Part shown: positions 1-8,936 of the stretch, piece by piece
Numbering within the stretch: position 1 is the first letter of the stretch
Layout of the letters: every line of letters starts with the position of its first letter
DNA from: Cepaea nemoralis
Taxonomy: Eukaryota; Mollusca; Gastropoda; Stylommatophora; Helicidae
DNA: 64,000 nucleotides
NCBI GenBank assembly: GCA_014155875.1
Contig: JACEFZ010004083.1
Span: 83,662 to 147,661 of the forward strand
Reading direction: 5' to 3'
Program-made: the position numbers and the translations under genes
Notes under the pieces: generated by a model
The model's database searches: none
Told to the model about the DNA's origin: nothing
The model's input: the letters and a program-made list of their open reading frames with translations, nothing else

Positions 1-99
1 AGTAGCGCATTTTATTTCAACATAAATACTACAAATAAATGGGACACGAAGAATAAATGAATGACAGAGAAAATTCTACAACATTCGCAAAAAATAAAC

Positions 100-905
100 A
101 AAATCAAGATGAATATAAAAGAATACATAACAAAGAAATAGCACGAAAATTTTAGGAGGCGAAAAAAAGGCTGGCTAAATTGTCTCGTGTGTGGCGACCG
201 ATGTGCCTCGAGAAGCAACAACATTTATGTGCAAAATATCGGAATTATCGGGTATTAGAAAGGACAAGGCAAGTAATCCTTTGAAAACAAGAGAAGGTAA
301 AATATTAATGGATAAAGAAAAGATAATTGACAAGTGGACAGAACATATAACAAGAATTAAATGATGATGATGACAGATCACAAGCACTTACGATCAATGT
401 GAAGGACCACAAATACTGAAATCAGAAGTTGAAGACACACGAAGAAAGGTGAGAAAACAAAGCTGTTGTTGAACTGGGTATAGAAGTGATAGATAACTAA
501 ACTGTTGAATATCTATAACAGTGGATATACCTGATGATCCCTTGAAATATATTGTCATAACTCTACCAAAGAAATCTGGTACAAAAAAATGCATTCCCAT
601 CGTGAATTTAAACACAGAAGCCTCAAACCATATGTTGCACGATTTATTGCCTGGCATATTTCGCTGCATCTGGTCAGGTGCATACCGCAGAGTTATATAT
701 CATGTGAAGTGAATTGTGCAAACAGAAATCTGGTATAACTGATTTGGGAAAACATTAAATTAATGAGTCACGTTAAATATAGATAAGAATTATAATGAGA
801 AGAATAAGGAGTACATTTTTTTTTTTAAATTGTTACAAATAAATTGGAGATGAGCAGTGTGGCTTTGTGAAAAGTAAAGGAACGAACAACGTCATTTACA
901 TCTTT
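100..905 (+). mobile_element. LINE fragment (LINE-B type), linker and early RT region
   Basis: Degenerate in several frames, but recognisable non-LTR blocks appear in order: DKASNPLKTREGKILMDKEK, EGPQILKSEVED, PDDPLKYIVITLPKKSG, a degraded LMSHV motif, and GDEQCGFVKSKGT near 850-890. These are the pre-RT linker and early RT fingers. A 142-bp retroposon interrupts it at 582-723. It is cut off at the 906 boundary. The left edge is uncertain. Confidence 0.7.
582..723 (+). mobile_element. Short retroposon (142 bp) inside LINE relic, with 12-bp target-site duplication
   Basis: Flanked by exact copies of AGAAATCTGGTA (570-581 and 724-735). The LINE reading resumes after the second copy, which proves insertion. 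Related sequence occurs near 51100-51215, 53147-53260 (plus) and 53395-53475 (minus). No tRNA-like promoter seen. Confidence 0.8.
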
Positions 906-1290
906 TACTTCTTCTTTATTCGCCTAATATTTTTTACATAAATTCGCTGCGTCATTTTACAACAGAGCTGCGATTTTTGGACATGCTGACCGACACATCT
1001 GACTTCCGCGGGCGTTTGTTGACCGGGTTAGACTTTCCGGGTATTTGGTCGCAAAGTTTTAACGCCATTTCTGCCATATCAATCACCAATTGGCCAATCG
1101 GGGACGGTCCGGTTGCATGCCGGTAGGCGCTTAAGGAAGGCAGGGCAGACGACGGATACACCCCCCCCCCCCCCAATCTCTTTAACTCTATCCAACTGCA
1201 GGGCCGATACGCGACGCTCGGGTGATGGGCTCACCCAAGGAATCGTCACGTCCTGCACGTGGCTGCCTATCTTCACCTCCGTACATTAAT
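906..1290 (-). mobile_element. Long relative of the 144-bp retroposon family
   Basis: The first part (906-1050) matches the 144-bp family found at 18880 and 27188. Unlike those copies it continues past the usual boundary for about 240 bases. On the minus strand this gives readable peptide (LVIDMAEMALKLCDQIPGKS, then NPVNKRPRKSDVSVSM), so the short family may be the truncated 3' end of a coding element. A C15 run interrupts it at about 1160. Confidence 0.55.
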
Positions 1291-1301
1291 CCTCCAGTTC
1301 A

Positions 1302-1540
1302 GGGAGTCTCCGTGGCCAAGCCGTCTGACTCGGGCTCCGAAGATTGTGTGTTCGATTCCGGTCCGCGTCCTTCGGTTCACGATTGCATTTTTCGGAGACT
1401 CCTGAGGGTCGTCGCTGGAGATACGGAGTTCGTGCTTTGTGCGATGCTTTTTCGCGCTGCGAAGACTGCGCCATATGTGATAAAACCCGGTGCAATGAAG
1501 TCGACCCTGTCAACTTTGAAGCTTTTTTAAGCCTCCCGTT
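1302..1540 (+). mobile_element. tRNA-derived SINE (SINE1), diverged copy
   Basis: Same body as the complete SINE1 at 36968-37196. The A-box region is damaged; the B-box is GTTCGATTCC; the CTTCGGTTCACGA core and the GATAAAACCC end are present. Confidence 0.85.
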
Positions 1541-1605
1541 CACCACAAGCTGCACATTGACACCAGAAGATAGAGGAACTGCGGTAAAGCCATGGAAATG
1601 TAAAC

Positions 1606-1812
1606 AATATAAAGTAACACAAAGTAATGCAGCTTTCCAGAACAGAATTACGAAACAATACAAGGACGTTGCGTGGCTAATGTATGCCTCTGTAGTGTAC
1701 ATTAATCTGTTTACTGACGATACATATCGACACCTTGACAAACTACCCGCACGGCCTTGTATTATTATTTCGTAATTCTGTGAAGCTGCATTACTTTGTG
1801 TTATTTTATATT
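1606..1812. mobile_element. Foldback element with about 55-bp terminal inverted repeats
   Basis: The two ends are near-perfect inverted repeats: AATATAAAGTAACACAAAGT at the left, and the complement of the same sequence at the right. Single arms of this family recur around 37300 and 37565 (split by a SINE), 38213-38330 and 42975-43090. Confidence 0.75.
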
Positions 1813-2099
1813 GAAACCAGAAGGGCACAACAGTCTGCAGATTGTGTACCCCGATGACGCCCGCACAATGAGCTTTGGATTCAGACTTTCCACCTACTGG
1901 TTTTGCTAGCCTAGCAATTTTCCATTGGGTAACCACCTACGTGACTGGCGTAGGGTTGCCAGATCTTGTAACTGAGAAACCGGGTCGTTTCTATTAGAAT
2001 AAAACATAATTAGAGGAACTATTGCGGTAAAGTTATGGAATGTCAACAATATAAGACAGAGGAACTACGGTAAAGATTAGAATCAATGATGTTACACAA

Positions 2100-2470
2100 A
2101 TTGATAGTCATTCATCATCATCATGTGCCCTGTCCAGTGGCTAGGTGTGAAAGTCACTTCGCTGATCTCTGTCCTTGGTGTTTCTGTTGACGATATTCCT
2201 CCATGCCACTGTATCAGCCCATCCAACATCATGTCTGTCATTCTGCCTCTGCATTTTCTCCCATTTATCTTCCCAGTTATGATATTTTCCAATGCCTCTC
2301 TTATTATTTCTTGTTGTTATCCTTCTTGCAATACGGACATGTCAAGTCCATAGATGTTCAGATCCTTCATTTCTCCCACCCACCACCCCCTATTTTTACA
2401 TATGCATTAGCGTTCGGCGGCTAATACTGCAAATTCTCTTTTGGTTCTCCCTACGTACCTCTCGTGTCTC
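2100..2470 (-). mobile_element. LINE-B 3' end fragment
   Basis: Minus-strand peptide GKINGRKCRGRMTDMMLDGL, then IQWHGGISSTE, typical of the C-terminal end of LINE-B. It ends in an (ATG)n tail at 2110-2122. Confidence 0.75.
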
Positions 2471-2534
2471 TCATTCTAGACAAGGATGTGGTTTCACTGG
2501 TATCAGAGACCTCTGCGCTTGACGTCTCTCTAAG

Positions 2535-2645
2535 GGCGATCATGCTTTTCCACATTTTGCTATCTCCAACAGCATGTAGTTTACTGTTAAATTTGTTGCA
2601 TTTAACGTGAAACCATTTGATCATCATGACATCGAGTGATAATGA
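2535..2645 (-). repeat. Dispersed repeat, inverted partner at 3300-3420
   Basis: About 100 bases match 3300-3420 in reverse orientation (shared words TTTAACGTGAAACCATTTGA and CCACATTTTGCTATC). No class assigned. Confidence 0.7.
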
Positions 2646-3129
2646 CTTATTGCGCAAGATATTTTTCATTTCATGAAATGCAGCTTTTGCTTGACAATTG
2701 TTTTCTCTTAAGTACTCACAAATGAAACAGGTCTACTAACTGAACATCTAGAAACAGTTCTATTAAATTAAATCTTTCATTTGGCAGGGAAAATACCATG
2801 TCAAACGAGCATCCTAAAAACATTTTTCGGGACAATGAATTATTTGATTAAAAGACGGGACTATCCTGGAAAACTGGGGCATCTGGCAACCCTAACCTGT
2901 GTCATGCAGTTGAGCAGATCAGGAACATGCTGGATCTTTCCTTCTGTTGACCCGTGGTGTTTCTCAGTTGCAATCATACCAATAAGTTTTGGGTAATCTT
3001 TGCATTACATACATTTCATGTGAAGGACTAAGCGAGGCCTGATTCGTCACAAGTGCTAGCGGACTGAACACCCAGGTTCAGAATCAGCTGCAAGTATTTT
3101 GGAAGCAGCGGACGGTAATTGCATTGATA

Positions 3130-3265
3130 TTCACCAAGGTATGAGCGTCGGCCGGTCGTTCAGAAAGCTATGGCAACCTACTGATTGCCAAAGACATCAC
3201 AAACAGCCAAAACATGCTGGGGTTGATTGCGACGGCCTGTAAAGACATGCAATATGCGTATGCAT
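3130..3265 (+). mobile_element. SINE2 copy (5'-truncated)
   Basis: Contains the SINE2 body: GGCCGGTCGTTCAGAAAGC, ATCACAAACAGCCAAAACAT and a GCCTGTAAAGACATGCAA end. Confidence 0.8.
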
Positions 3266-3299
3266 TAGCGTGGTCAGAGGTGGCAGAAGAAAGCATGCT

Positions 3300-3420
3300 C
3301 TATCAAATGGTTTCACGTTAAATGCAACAAATTTAACAGTAAACTTCATGATGATGGGGATAGCAAAATGTGGAGAAGCGTGACTGCCCATACCAGTCGA
3401 CAAAGCATTTGATGATGATG
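3300..3420 (+). repeat. Dispersed repeat, inverted partner of 2535-2645
   Basis: Inverted copy about 0.7 kb from its partner. The pair could form a stem around the SINE2 fragment at 3130-3265. Confidence 0.7.
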
Positions 3421-3584
3421 AAAAATTAATCAAACCTGCCGAAGCATCCAGCCCCAATTCCATGGTCAGAGTGATTAGAATCCTTTTTATTTCCATTCTC
3501 CCGCTTTGACCTCAAGAGTAGTCCTTACAAATGCTGCTACTTGTAGCACTGAATTAAGTTTTACACATGAATTAGCTTTCCCTA

Positions 3585-3765
3585 TTGCCAGTGTCCGTAG
3601 CCATTAGGCAAACCCACTCCAACTTTAGAGGTACTTGTAATTTATGTTCCCAGCTCATGGATGAGAAGTCAACATTTTAGTCAACTTGACCGGTTTTAGG
3701 GTTGAACCCGCTACCTCGGTATCACCACACAGGAGGTGTAAGAGTGCATGCTCTTAATTCAGGGG
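3585..3765 (-). mobile_element. tRNA-derived SINE (SINE3)
   Basis: Reads on the minus strand with B-box GGGTTCAACCC and body ACTTCTCATCCATGAGCTGG ending ACACTGGCAATAGG. A clearer copy lies at 47885-48095. Confidence 0.7.
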
Positions 3766-4022
3766 TGCGCTGTTTTTGGCTAGTCTGAAGTGGTTTGAAG
3801 GTGAACAGCTGTGTTTATCTCTAAGAAACCTCAATACACAAAGTTATTTTTTTTGCTCAGCGGGGGAATACCCCGCTAGAAACAAAACTGGATTACGACA
3901 TAAATATATTTCTACCAGAGGTAAATCATCTGACTGCCTTGTGTAAGATTTGAAACTTTGACACAGAGCTATTTCAAGACAGCTTACCAAACAATTAGAT
4001 TTTTATAGCCAACCCGATCTGA

Positions 4023-4953
4023 ATGGGAAATAAAGAGAGCAATTATGAACAAATAAAGCTAGGAGTACAACAGAGATGTGTCCTGTTACCAGATCTCTTC
4101 TCTCTCTATAGCGAAGTAATAATGAGAGAGATCAAAGAGAAGCCAGGAATACTAACTGGAGGTTACAATATAAACAATATGCACTATGCAGATGACAGAG
4201 TATTGGTTGCGGATGATGCTACAGATGTACAACAATTGTTGGATATTGTAGTAACAGAGAGTGCAAACAAAGGACTTCTTGAATATCAAGAAAACAGTAA
4301 CAATAGTGATATCACTGAAAAAGATGAGACCAAAATGTGAAATAGAAAGAGGCGAAAATTCTGAACCAGGTGGATAGTTTTAAATACCTAGGGGCATTTA
4401 TAACATCAGATGGAAGATGCACAACAGAGATTAAGAGCAGAATAGGGCAAGGCCAAGGCTGCATTTTGGAAAATGAAGAGTATCCTATGCAATAAGTCAC
4501 TATCATTGAATGTAAGAGGATGCTAAAATGCTATATAGAACCTATATTGCTGTGTGGCTGTGAATCTTGGAATGTAAATGAACATATTAGGAAGATCTTG
4601 GAAGCCACAGAGATGTGGTTTCTAAGACAAATGTTGTGAATGTCTTGGATTGCCAAAGTAACTAACAATGACTGCCTGAAACAGGCTAATGAAACTAAAA
4701 CATTATATACAACAATAAGAAAGAGATAAATTTTTCTTTGGTCATGTGATGAGAAGAGAGGAATAGGAGAACATCATGACAACTGGAAAGATCGAGGGGA
4801 AGAGAGGGAGAGGTAGACCAAGAGAAATGCTGTATGGACTGAGACAGTGGCATGGAGGAATATCATCAGCGGAGTTGATCCAGAAAACCAAAGACTGAAA
4901 TCTGTGGAAAGTCATGAACACATATGCCAGCCCGCAGGGAACTTGATGATGAT
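4023..4953 (+). mobile_element. LINE-B fragment with reverse transcriptase and (GAT)n tail
   Basis: Contains the RT core LGVQQRCVLLPDLFSLYSEV, then MHYADDRVLVADD (YADD catalytic box), the thumb YLGAFITSDGRCTTEIKSRI, and the C-terminal WFLRQML and RGRPREMLYGLRQWHGGISS. Several frameshifts and stops make it a relic. It ends in GATGATGATGAT and is flanked by an 8-bp GATCTGAA repeat (4015-4022 and 4954-4961), a likely target-site duplication. Confidence 0.85.
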
Positions 4954-5409
4954 GATCTGAAGTAACAAACAAGTCTTACAAGATAAATACTAGGGTTAGA
5001 CTCTGCTGATCAGATCAGGGTCAGAGAAGCGGGGCATTCACGCCTGTTTTTCTGTCACACTAGACTCTTGTGATAAAGAAGCGTCATATTTAACACCATC
5101 TGTTGTTCTGACCTTGGGAAGCCTATTGATGTATTTAAGAGCTATTCCTGAGTATTTCGTACCCCCTATATTTGCCTGCCTGTTTCATATTACCAGAAGT
5201 ATTTTCATGTAATGTGAGATTTTAGATCTATTATTCCTAGGGTTTTGGTACTTATCATCAAATGCTGGTACAGGTTCCACATAACTGAGGCCTATTTAAC
5301 AGGTTATTTGATCTCTTTATCATGCGTGTTTGATGTCTAGCTGCATTGATGGCAACATGCTGATTTATAAGTGCATGCACTGGAAGACTGCCTTATGTTG
5401 GTTTTCATA

Positions 5410-5675
5410 CAAAGATATGAGCGCCGGTCATTCAGAAAGCAATGGCAAGCGACTGAACATAAACTTGCCACAAAATTATAAACAGCCAAAACATGCTGGG
5501 GTACACTGTGACATCCTGTAAAGGATTTCTTCTTCTTCTGCGTTCATCCAGATTTTTTTTTCGGATGTGACTGCGTTGTGCCTGTTTACAGCAGAGCTGC
5601 GTTCTTGCGCTGTTAGGCCGACACATCCGACTTCTGCGGGCATTTGTTGACCGGGTTAACCTTCCCGGTGTAAAG
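5410..5675 (+). mobile_element. SINE2 copy interrupted by a 144-bp-family retroposon
   Basis: SINE2 body 5410-5530 runs to CCTGTAAAGGA. The short retroposon follows (about 5528-5660), and SINE2 resumes as TGTAAAGAATATGCAACTAA. The duplicated TGTAAAG(G/A)A marks the insertion site. Confidence 0.8.
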
Positions 5676-6239
5676 AATATGCAACTAATGTACTGGAAGA
5701 TTTGCTGGCTCGTCTACAGTATATGTTGTACTATTTTAGTAAAGCTAAAAAAGGCAATTTACTTATTTTCCTACAAGGATTGATTCAATTAAATTCATCT
5801 GTGTGTTATCTGTTTCTTCTTCTGCGTTCATCCAGTTTTTTTTTTTTTTACGTGATTGCGTTGTGCCTGTTTACAGCAGAGCTGCGTTCTTGTGCCATTA
5901 GGCTGAAACATCCGACTTCTGCGGGCATTTGTTGACCGGGTTAACCTTCCCGGTGTAAAGAATATGCAACTAACGTACTGGAAGATTTGCTGGCTCGTCT
6001 ACAGTATATGTTGTACTATTTTAGTAAAGCTAAAAAAGGCAATTTACTTATTTTCCTACAAGGATTGATTCAATTAAATTCATCTGTGTGTTATGTTTCT
6101 TCTTCTGCGTTCATCCAGTTTTTTTTTTTTTTTTTTACGTGATTGCGTTGTGCCTGTTTACAGCAGAGCTGCGTTCTTGTGCCATTAGGCTGACACATCC
6201 GACTTCTGCGGGCATTTGTTGACCGGGTTAACCTTCCCA
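5527..6239. repeat. Tandem array (about 290-bp unit, 2.5 copies) carrying the 144-bp retroposon
   Basis: Three copies of the short retroposon (about 5527-5661, 5812-5951 and 6096-6239) are separated by two nearly identical spacers of about 145 bases (5662-5811 and 5952-6095). This is local duplication of one insertion, since the spacer begins with the SINE2 end each time. Confidence 0.9.
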
Positions 6240-6870
6240 GGTGTTACCTGTTTAGTGTAATTGGCTTCTATCCTCTGTTGATGTGTCCTGTGTAGTTCTT
6301 CTGGTGGTTGCCCCAAGAGCCATGCCAACGATAGCCCAGTTACTGGTAAGGTCTTTCATGTCGGACAGGTAAAGGGATAGGAACCAGACAAAGAGAGATA
6401 CGAACCTGCCACCTTGTAGGTAGACCGGAGACAGTTAAGAGCTTAAGAAAGCAGACCTGAACAAAATGCTTGTAGAAGACGGATGTACTGAGCCTCTCAT
6501 CTCATCTCATCATGTTCCTCTTGTACCTTGTACTGAGCCAAAGCTTGATAAAACAGTGCAACTCAATTCATGTTACAATGATTTCTAATCACCATCAATG
6601 CCATACAAAAAACAAACACAAATGAACAAACCATAAATTTTCAAGTACAAATCAGAAGAAACACTGGCAATTTGTGTAAGAAAATCAATTCTGTTAACTT
6701 TCACTTTCCATGTACATTACTAAATTAACAACTTGACAAGAAAAACTGACCATAGCATAAAATACAACAAAAGTAACTCTGCATCTATATTGTAGGGGAC
6801 AACCAGCTTTTTGTTTGATCACATATTTCTTCATTGGGTTCTTCATTGACAGTCTCTGGATCTTTCCACA
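6240..6870. other. Intergenic, no gene recognised
   Basis: AT-rich unique-looking sequence. A stretch at 6280-6460 ends in a tRNA-like or SINE-like phrase (CGAACCTGCCACCTTG), but I could not assign a family. Confidence 0.4.
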
Positions 6871-6879
6871 TCTTTCGAG

Positions 6880-7180
6880 AATTCTTTCTTCAGTTCCGTC
6901 CTGGCTACCTGATTCTCTGGTCCTGCCAGATTCTTTCTTTCCAATACTACCTTATTTCTCTCACTAGTTCTGTCCTGCCTGGCCTGTTTCTCTCTCCGGT
7001 TCTGCCATGACTGTCTATTATTTTTTTCTACTCGGTTCTGCCTTAAATATCTGTTTTCTCTCTCCGGTTCTGCTTTGAATATCTTTTTTCTCCCCAGTTA
7101 GCCTTGAAAATCTATGTTTTCTTCCCATTTCTGCCTTAAATAGGTATTTTTCTCAATATATATTTTTCTCTACTCACTTC
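6880..7180. repeat. Degenerate tandem repeat (about 40-45 bp unit)
   Basis: The phrase CTCTCCGGTTCTGCC recurs in diverged form six to seven times, separated by TGAATATC- and TCTATTTTT-like spacers. Confidence 0.65.
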
Positions 7181-7182
7181 AG

Positions 7183-7637
7183 AGTTGTGGTGAAGGGCTT
7201 ACGAATGCAATTTGTTATCCCGCATACTGCATTCGAAACGTAGTAATAGTCGATTTGGAAGCAGACCACCTTATCTTTAAAACAGTCATAAAAGTCGAGA
7301 GGATCCACTTCATTGCATCGGGTTGCATTCCACATGGCTCTGTCTCTTTCCGCGGGGTGGCCGGCTGAAAGCATCACACAAAGCACGAACTCCGTAGCTT
7401 CAACAACGACCCCCAGGCGTCTGCGAGAAAAATGCACCTATGAACCGAAAGACTTAGCCAGGAATTGGCCCACAACCTTCGAGCGCGTGTCAGACGGCTT
7501 GACCACTTCACCACGTTGATTGCTGGTAGTTCAGAAAGCTATGACAAATTATTGAACGTGTACTTGTCAAGAAATCACAAACAGCCAAAAATGCAGGGGA
7601 TGACAACATCCTGTAAAGGATATGCAACTAACTACTC
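7183..7637 (+). mobile_element. SINE2 copy split by a SINE1 insertion
   Basis: The SINE2 head (GTTGTGGTGAAGGGCTTACG, B-box GCATTCGAAACG) occupies 7185-7262. The SINE2 tail (GTAGTTCAGAAAGC to GGATATGCAACTAA) occupies 7525-7637. Between them lies a reverse-oriented SINE1. Confidence 0.8.
7263..7520 (-). mobile_element. SINE1 inserted in SINE2
   Basis: Minus orientation: CGTGGTGAAGTGGTCAAGCC head at 7520 and CTCGACTTTTATGAC-type 3' end at about 7270. The A-box is intact and the B-box damaged. It is younger than the SINE2 it splits. Confidence 0.8.
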
Positions 7638-7784
7638 AGTTCTGCCTTGAAAATCAATTATCTTTCTCCTACATTGTCTTGGTTATCTTGGCCTAGGCTG
7701 TATCGTTTTCCTCTCCACTTCTTTTATGAAAAACTTTTACTTGCTTCAGTTTCACAGTGCATAATTTATAATTTAATAGCAAAA

Positions 7785-7915
7785 GGATTGACTTCACTGC
7801 ACCAGGCTTTATTTCATAAGGCTTGGTCTTTTTCTGTAGAGTGGCTTGCAGAGGCAGCTACACAGAGCATAAATTCTGAAGCTCCCACAGTTCCCCCAAC
7901 CACCTCCGAATAAGC
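7785..7915 (-). mobile_element. Old SINE1 fragment
   Basis: Diverged minus copy recognised by GACTTCACTGCACCAGG and CACAGAGCATAAATTCTGAA, which parallel the SINE1 3' half. Confidence 0.55.
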
Positions 7916-7919
7916 TGAA

Positions 7920-8834
7920 CTCTTCAACTGACTGACTGAATCAGAAAACAAACCCCACCGACACCCCCTCTATGTTATTTATTCCCTCACAAGAATATCT
8001 CCTTCTTCAGCTATGTCTGGCTCTTTCTATCCTTCACAACGTTGCCACAGTCCATGCTGTTGTTCTATTTCTATATGAGAATATCTCTTTTATTTTCAGT
8101 TTCAAAAATCCACAGCGCTGTTTGTTATAAAGACAATCCGTGTCCATCACAGTGTAATCCTGATGCTGCAGTCTATGACAAGCTGCAGTCTATGACAAGC
8201 TGCAGTCTATGACAATCATATCCTTCAGGTATAGTTTAAAAAAAGTTAGTCGCATGTCCTCTACAGAACGTCACAATAAACTGCAGCATGTTTGGAGCAA
8301 TTTTTACGTTCAATGGTTTCCCATTTCTTCCTCATTGACCAACGCCCATACCATTTAAATCAAAGCAAGGTGGTCTTCTAAATCACTCGCAGCTGTTTTC
8401 TAACCCTCAACTCAATACACCTGGGAATTATGAAATATGTTCACTGCCCTTAAACCACAGCATTTGTTCAGATAATGTAAGATAAGAAACTCTGTGCTCT
8501 TCTTGTCTGTCTTTGTGTTGCCCTTCAGCTCAGCTCAAGAATAAACATCTAGCAAGCTTTGAGAACATCACACAGATGAAAGGGAAGCACTCATGCAGTG
8601 CATGAACAAACAGTGTTCAAGCACTCAACCAATCTAGTAACACGACAGAAAGTCCAACCACAACAAACCAACCATCCATCCCAACCCCTTGCATTCATTA
8701 ACAAACTGCTAAACAACGGGAAAGAAAAAAATAAAGTTCTAACTGTCACAAATTACCATACTTCATTCTCAGCTTTGGTTTATTCATGTATAATTACTGC
8801 CCAAAATCATCATCATCTCTATAACCTGTCATGA
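7920..8834. other. Region downstream of STOML2, no gene
   Basis: No coding sequence recognised. It contains a triple GCAGTCTATGACAAGCT repeat (8170-8215) and a SINE2 3' end on minus (8237-8290). The right end should be the STOML2 3' UTR. Confidence 0.5.
8779..8784 (-). promoter_or_regulatory. STOML2: Candidate STOML2 polyadenylation signal
   Basis: AATAAA on the minus strand, about 50 bases past the STOML2 stop codon. It is the nearest such hexamer. Use is inferred. Confidence 0.45.
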
Positions 8835-8936
8835 CTATGATGTTCTGTCTGTTTCAGGTTCCTCTATACTTTTGACTTCCTTAATGTTCAGCTGCTGCTT
8901 GTTGTCTTTTGACAGTGTTGAGTACATCGTCATTGC
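8835..8936 (-). CDS. STOML2: STOML2 coding exon 11 (C terminus)
   Basis: 102 nt, residues 311-343 plus TAG: AMTMYSTLSKDNKQQLNIKE, then VKSIEEPETDRTS. The start AM(T/G).Y matches the family's QAMGVY position after exon 10. Acceptor TCGCAG. The charged, poorly conserved tail is normal for the family. Confidence 0.9.
   Translation of the reverse strand, partial: AMTMYSTLSKDNKQQLNIKEVKSIEEPETDRTS

Noticed and set aside
1286..1936. 216-residue minus ORF
   Set aside because: It spans a SINE1 copy and a foldback element on one reading; a chance composite.
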